A stretch of 64,000 nucleotides of DNA. Origin: Aphidius gifuensis. Its lineage: Eukaryota > Arthropoda > Insecta > Hymenoptera > Braconidae. Position numbers and translations under genes: made by a program. Of this stretch, positions 62,401 through 64,000 are shown piece after piece (positions within the stretch are counted from its first letter, which is position 1; every line of letters starts with the position of its first letter). The DNA lies in assembly GCF_014905175.1 (NCBI RefSeq), contig NC_057789.1:4650001-4714000 (forward strand), in the 5' to 3' direction. Below the pieces are notes generated by a model. The model was not told the origin of the DNA. It made no database searches and was given only the letters and a program-made list of their open reading frames with translations.

Positions 62401-64000
62401 GATTATGTACAGAAATGTTTTATTCCTTAAATTATGCACAAATGCAATCAATACAAATGTATCTGAAACAAGCAAGTCGGGGGATATCTCAGTTTTCCTT
62501 GGCTGCCAAAAACGAATTGATATATTATTTATTTTTTCCATTAACGTTTTTTGTTTTTGTTTTTGTCATATATCATTTAACAAATATTGGCAGCTACGTA
62601 GTTATCAGTTTACAATTATTTAAGGTGTCAAAATACGTTTTTTTTTTTTTGTTTTTAAATTATTTTTATATTTTTTTTTTTTTGCAATCAACCATCATCA
62701 GTGTGTTTTATAATTTGCAATGACTCAATTTAAGACACGTCCGATTAAGTTGTTGTCATGTCCGGAATAAAAGTTTTAAAGACAACCATATTTATTGTAA
62801 AATTTAATTTTACAATAATTTTTTTTACTTTTAAATGCTGGAAAAATGATCATCTATTTGTTTTTTTTTTTCGCTTTTATATATTGATTTGTTTTTCCTT
62901 TAATTTTATTTTTGATAGCTTAGTATAGTAAAGCTAGTTTATTTTTTCAGACATCCACATATTTTATGTAATTTTTTTTTTAATTATCTTTTTTTTTTTT
63001 TTTCGACTAAGTAGGTAATATTTAAGGTAAATATTTCTTTTAATAAAGGTAATGTGCTAAGTCTGCACTTGCTAGGTATCATAAAACATGTATCAATTTT
63101 TTTTTTTGTTTTTTTTTTTTTTCTTTTTCTGTCTGGCACATCATACATTGCTATCGCTAAATACATGAAGTTGTTATTTTTTACTTTTTCATAATTTATT
63201 TTCGTGTACTTTTTTAGGCTTAAATTTCCGATGTTTTTATTAATTTTTTTTTTCTATCAATCACCTAGAAATTCCTGCTTTAAATTTTTGTAGAAAAAAA
63301 TTTTTTTTTATTCATCAACATTAGTTATAAATAAGTTACTGTTGATGATGATGATTTTTTTCTTTATCGAAATAACGAAAAAAAAAAAAACAAGCAAGCA
63401 ATTTAAACCACAAAAATAATAATAATTATTATATAATATAATATTAAATAGAAAAAACAATACACTGTCAATTACTTTGTTTCATTACATGTAACTATTT
63501 TTTTTTTCTTTTCATTGTTTTATACCAATTAATTAGATAGGTAATTTTAAATTGAGTACAAACTAATTATTTATCTCTCAGAATAGAAACATTGAGAGTA
63601 CTGTAGAAAAAAATAATAATAATTAATAACAAACAAAAAAAAAATAAAATTAAAAAGACAAACAATTTAACATTATGAAAAAAAATTAAAAAAAAAAAAA
63701 AAAAGAAGGAACATCATTGGGAATGAATAAACAAACAGTTCATGGAAATTAAGTTTGAGCTAATGACACTGCAATTTTTTTGTAAACGATGATAATTTTT
63801 TAAATGATCATTCACTTTTGCAAAAATTTTTAATCATTGCAAATATCAATTCTCCATTTAAATCTGATCGTTTATGTTTTTTTTTTTTGTCTAGGTATTA
63901 TAGTTTTTTAAAAAGAAAAAAAAAAAGAAAAAAAATGTGAGGCACAGTTTCACAATTCGGGAAAGTCTCGTGATAATTTCCTCGCAGTATATATTTGTTT
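62401..64000. other. Unassigned A/T-rich region at the right edge
   Basis: Broken by long T runs and several less A/T-rich patches (62450-62520, 63050-63170, 63940-63990). It has the look of a long 3' UTR or intron of a gene beyond the window, but strand and owner cannot be determined. No open frame here is convincing. Confidence 0.35.

Noticed and set aside
62399..62723. Two overlapping plus-strand frames of 74 and 102 codons
   Set aside because: Phe-rich translations of T runs, no homology recognised, no splice context.
1..64000. tRNA genes, rRNA, CRISPR arrays and bacterial-type operons
   Set aside because: Scanned for T-loop (GTTCGAATC-type) words, rRNA-like blocks and regular spacer repeats; none found, and the gene structure is eukaryotic.

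Overview
The window is nuclear DNA of an insect. It is very A/T rich, has short GT-AG introns with T-rich 3' ends and an A/T-ending codon bias, and carries single-copy metazoan genes with arthropod-type features: a ZAD zinc-finger protein, an EcKinase-like protein, a Zasp-motif muscle protein and a TATA plus TCATTC core promoter. Protein wording and gene structure look hymenopteran (perhaps a parasitoid wasp) to me, but that is inference only.

Layout. 0-8 kb: the 3' end of a HERC-type HECT ubiquitin ligase (+) runs toward a Zasp66-like Z-disc gene (-) that has no PDZ exon. 10.3-12.4 kb: a ZAD/C2H2 zinc-finger gene (+). 15.3-19.3 kb: S-adenosylmethionine synthetase (-). 24.1-33.1 kb: two tandem membrane-associated phospholipase-B-like GDSL lipases (+). 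34.2-36.1 kb: an unrecognised leucine-rich-repeat protein (-), bordered by direct repeats and a G/C-richer decayed insertion (36.15-36.95 kb). 37-50.8 kb: a gene-poor stretch holding one likely small Ser-rich gene (42.3-42.6 kb, -) with a good TATA/initiator promoter. 50.9-51.5 kb: TRAPPC1 (+). 53.2-60.2 kb: an RNF19-type RBR ubiquitin ligase (-) with a complete EcKinase-like gene nested on the opposite strand in one intron. 60.2-64 kb: its upstream region and unassigned sequence.

The most interesting locus is the Sam-S gene. (1) It carries two tandem 113-bp copies of one exon in matching phase; using both or neither breaks the frame, so they should be mutually exclusive, and they swap the 38 residues that include the active-site gating loop. 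(2) Three of its introns each carry a copy of one box C/D snoRNA with the same D'-adjacent guide (ATTTGCTACT), predicted to direct 2'-O-methylation of one 28S rRNA adenosine, the target I remember for vertebrate U76/SNORD76. So the gene that makes the methyl donor SAM also hosts a three-copy family of RNAs that guide methylation.

Other genes fall into protein turnover (HERC, RNF19), membrane traffic (TRAPPC1), lipid hydrolysis (the lipase pair) and muscle structure (Zasp). Apart from the tandem lipases, the nested kinase and the snoRNA host gene, I see no functional clustering. Exon limits below come from reading splice sites and checking phase by hand; untranslated exons and transcription starts are estimates.
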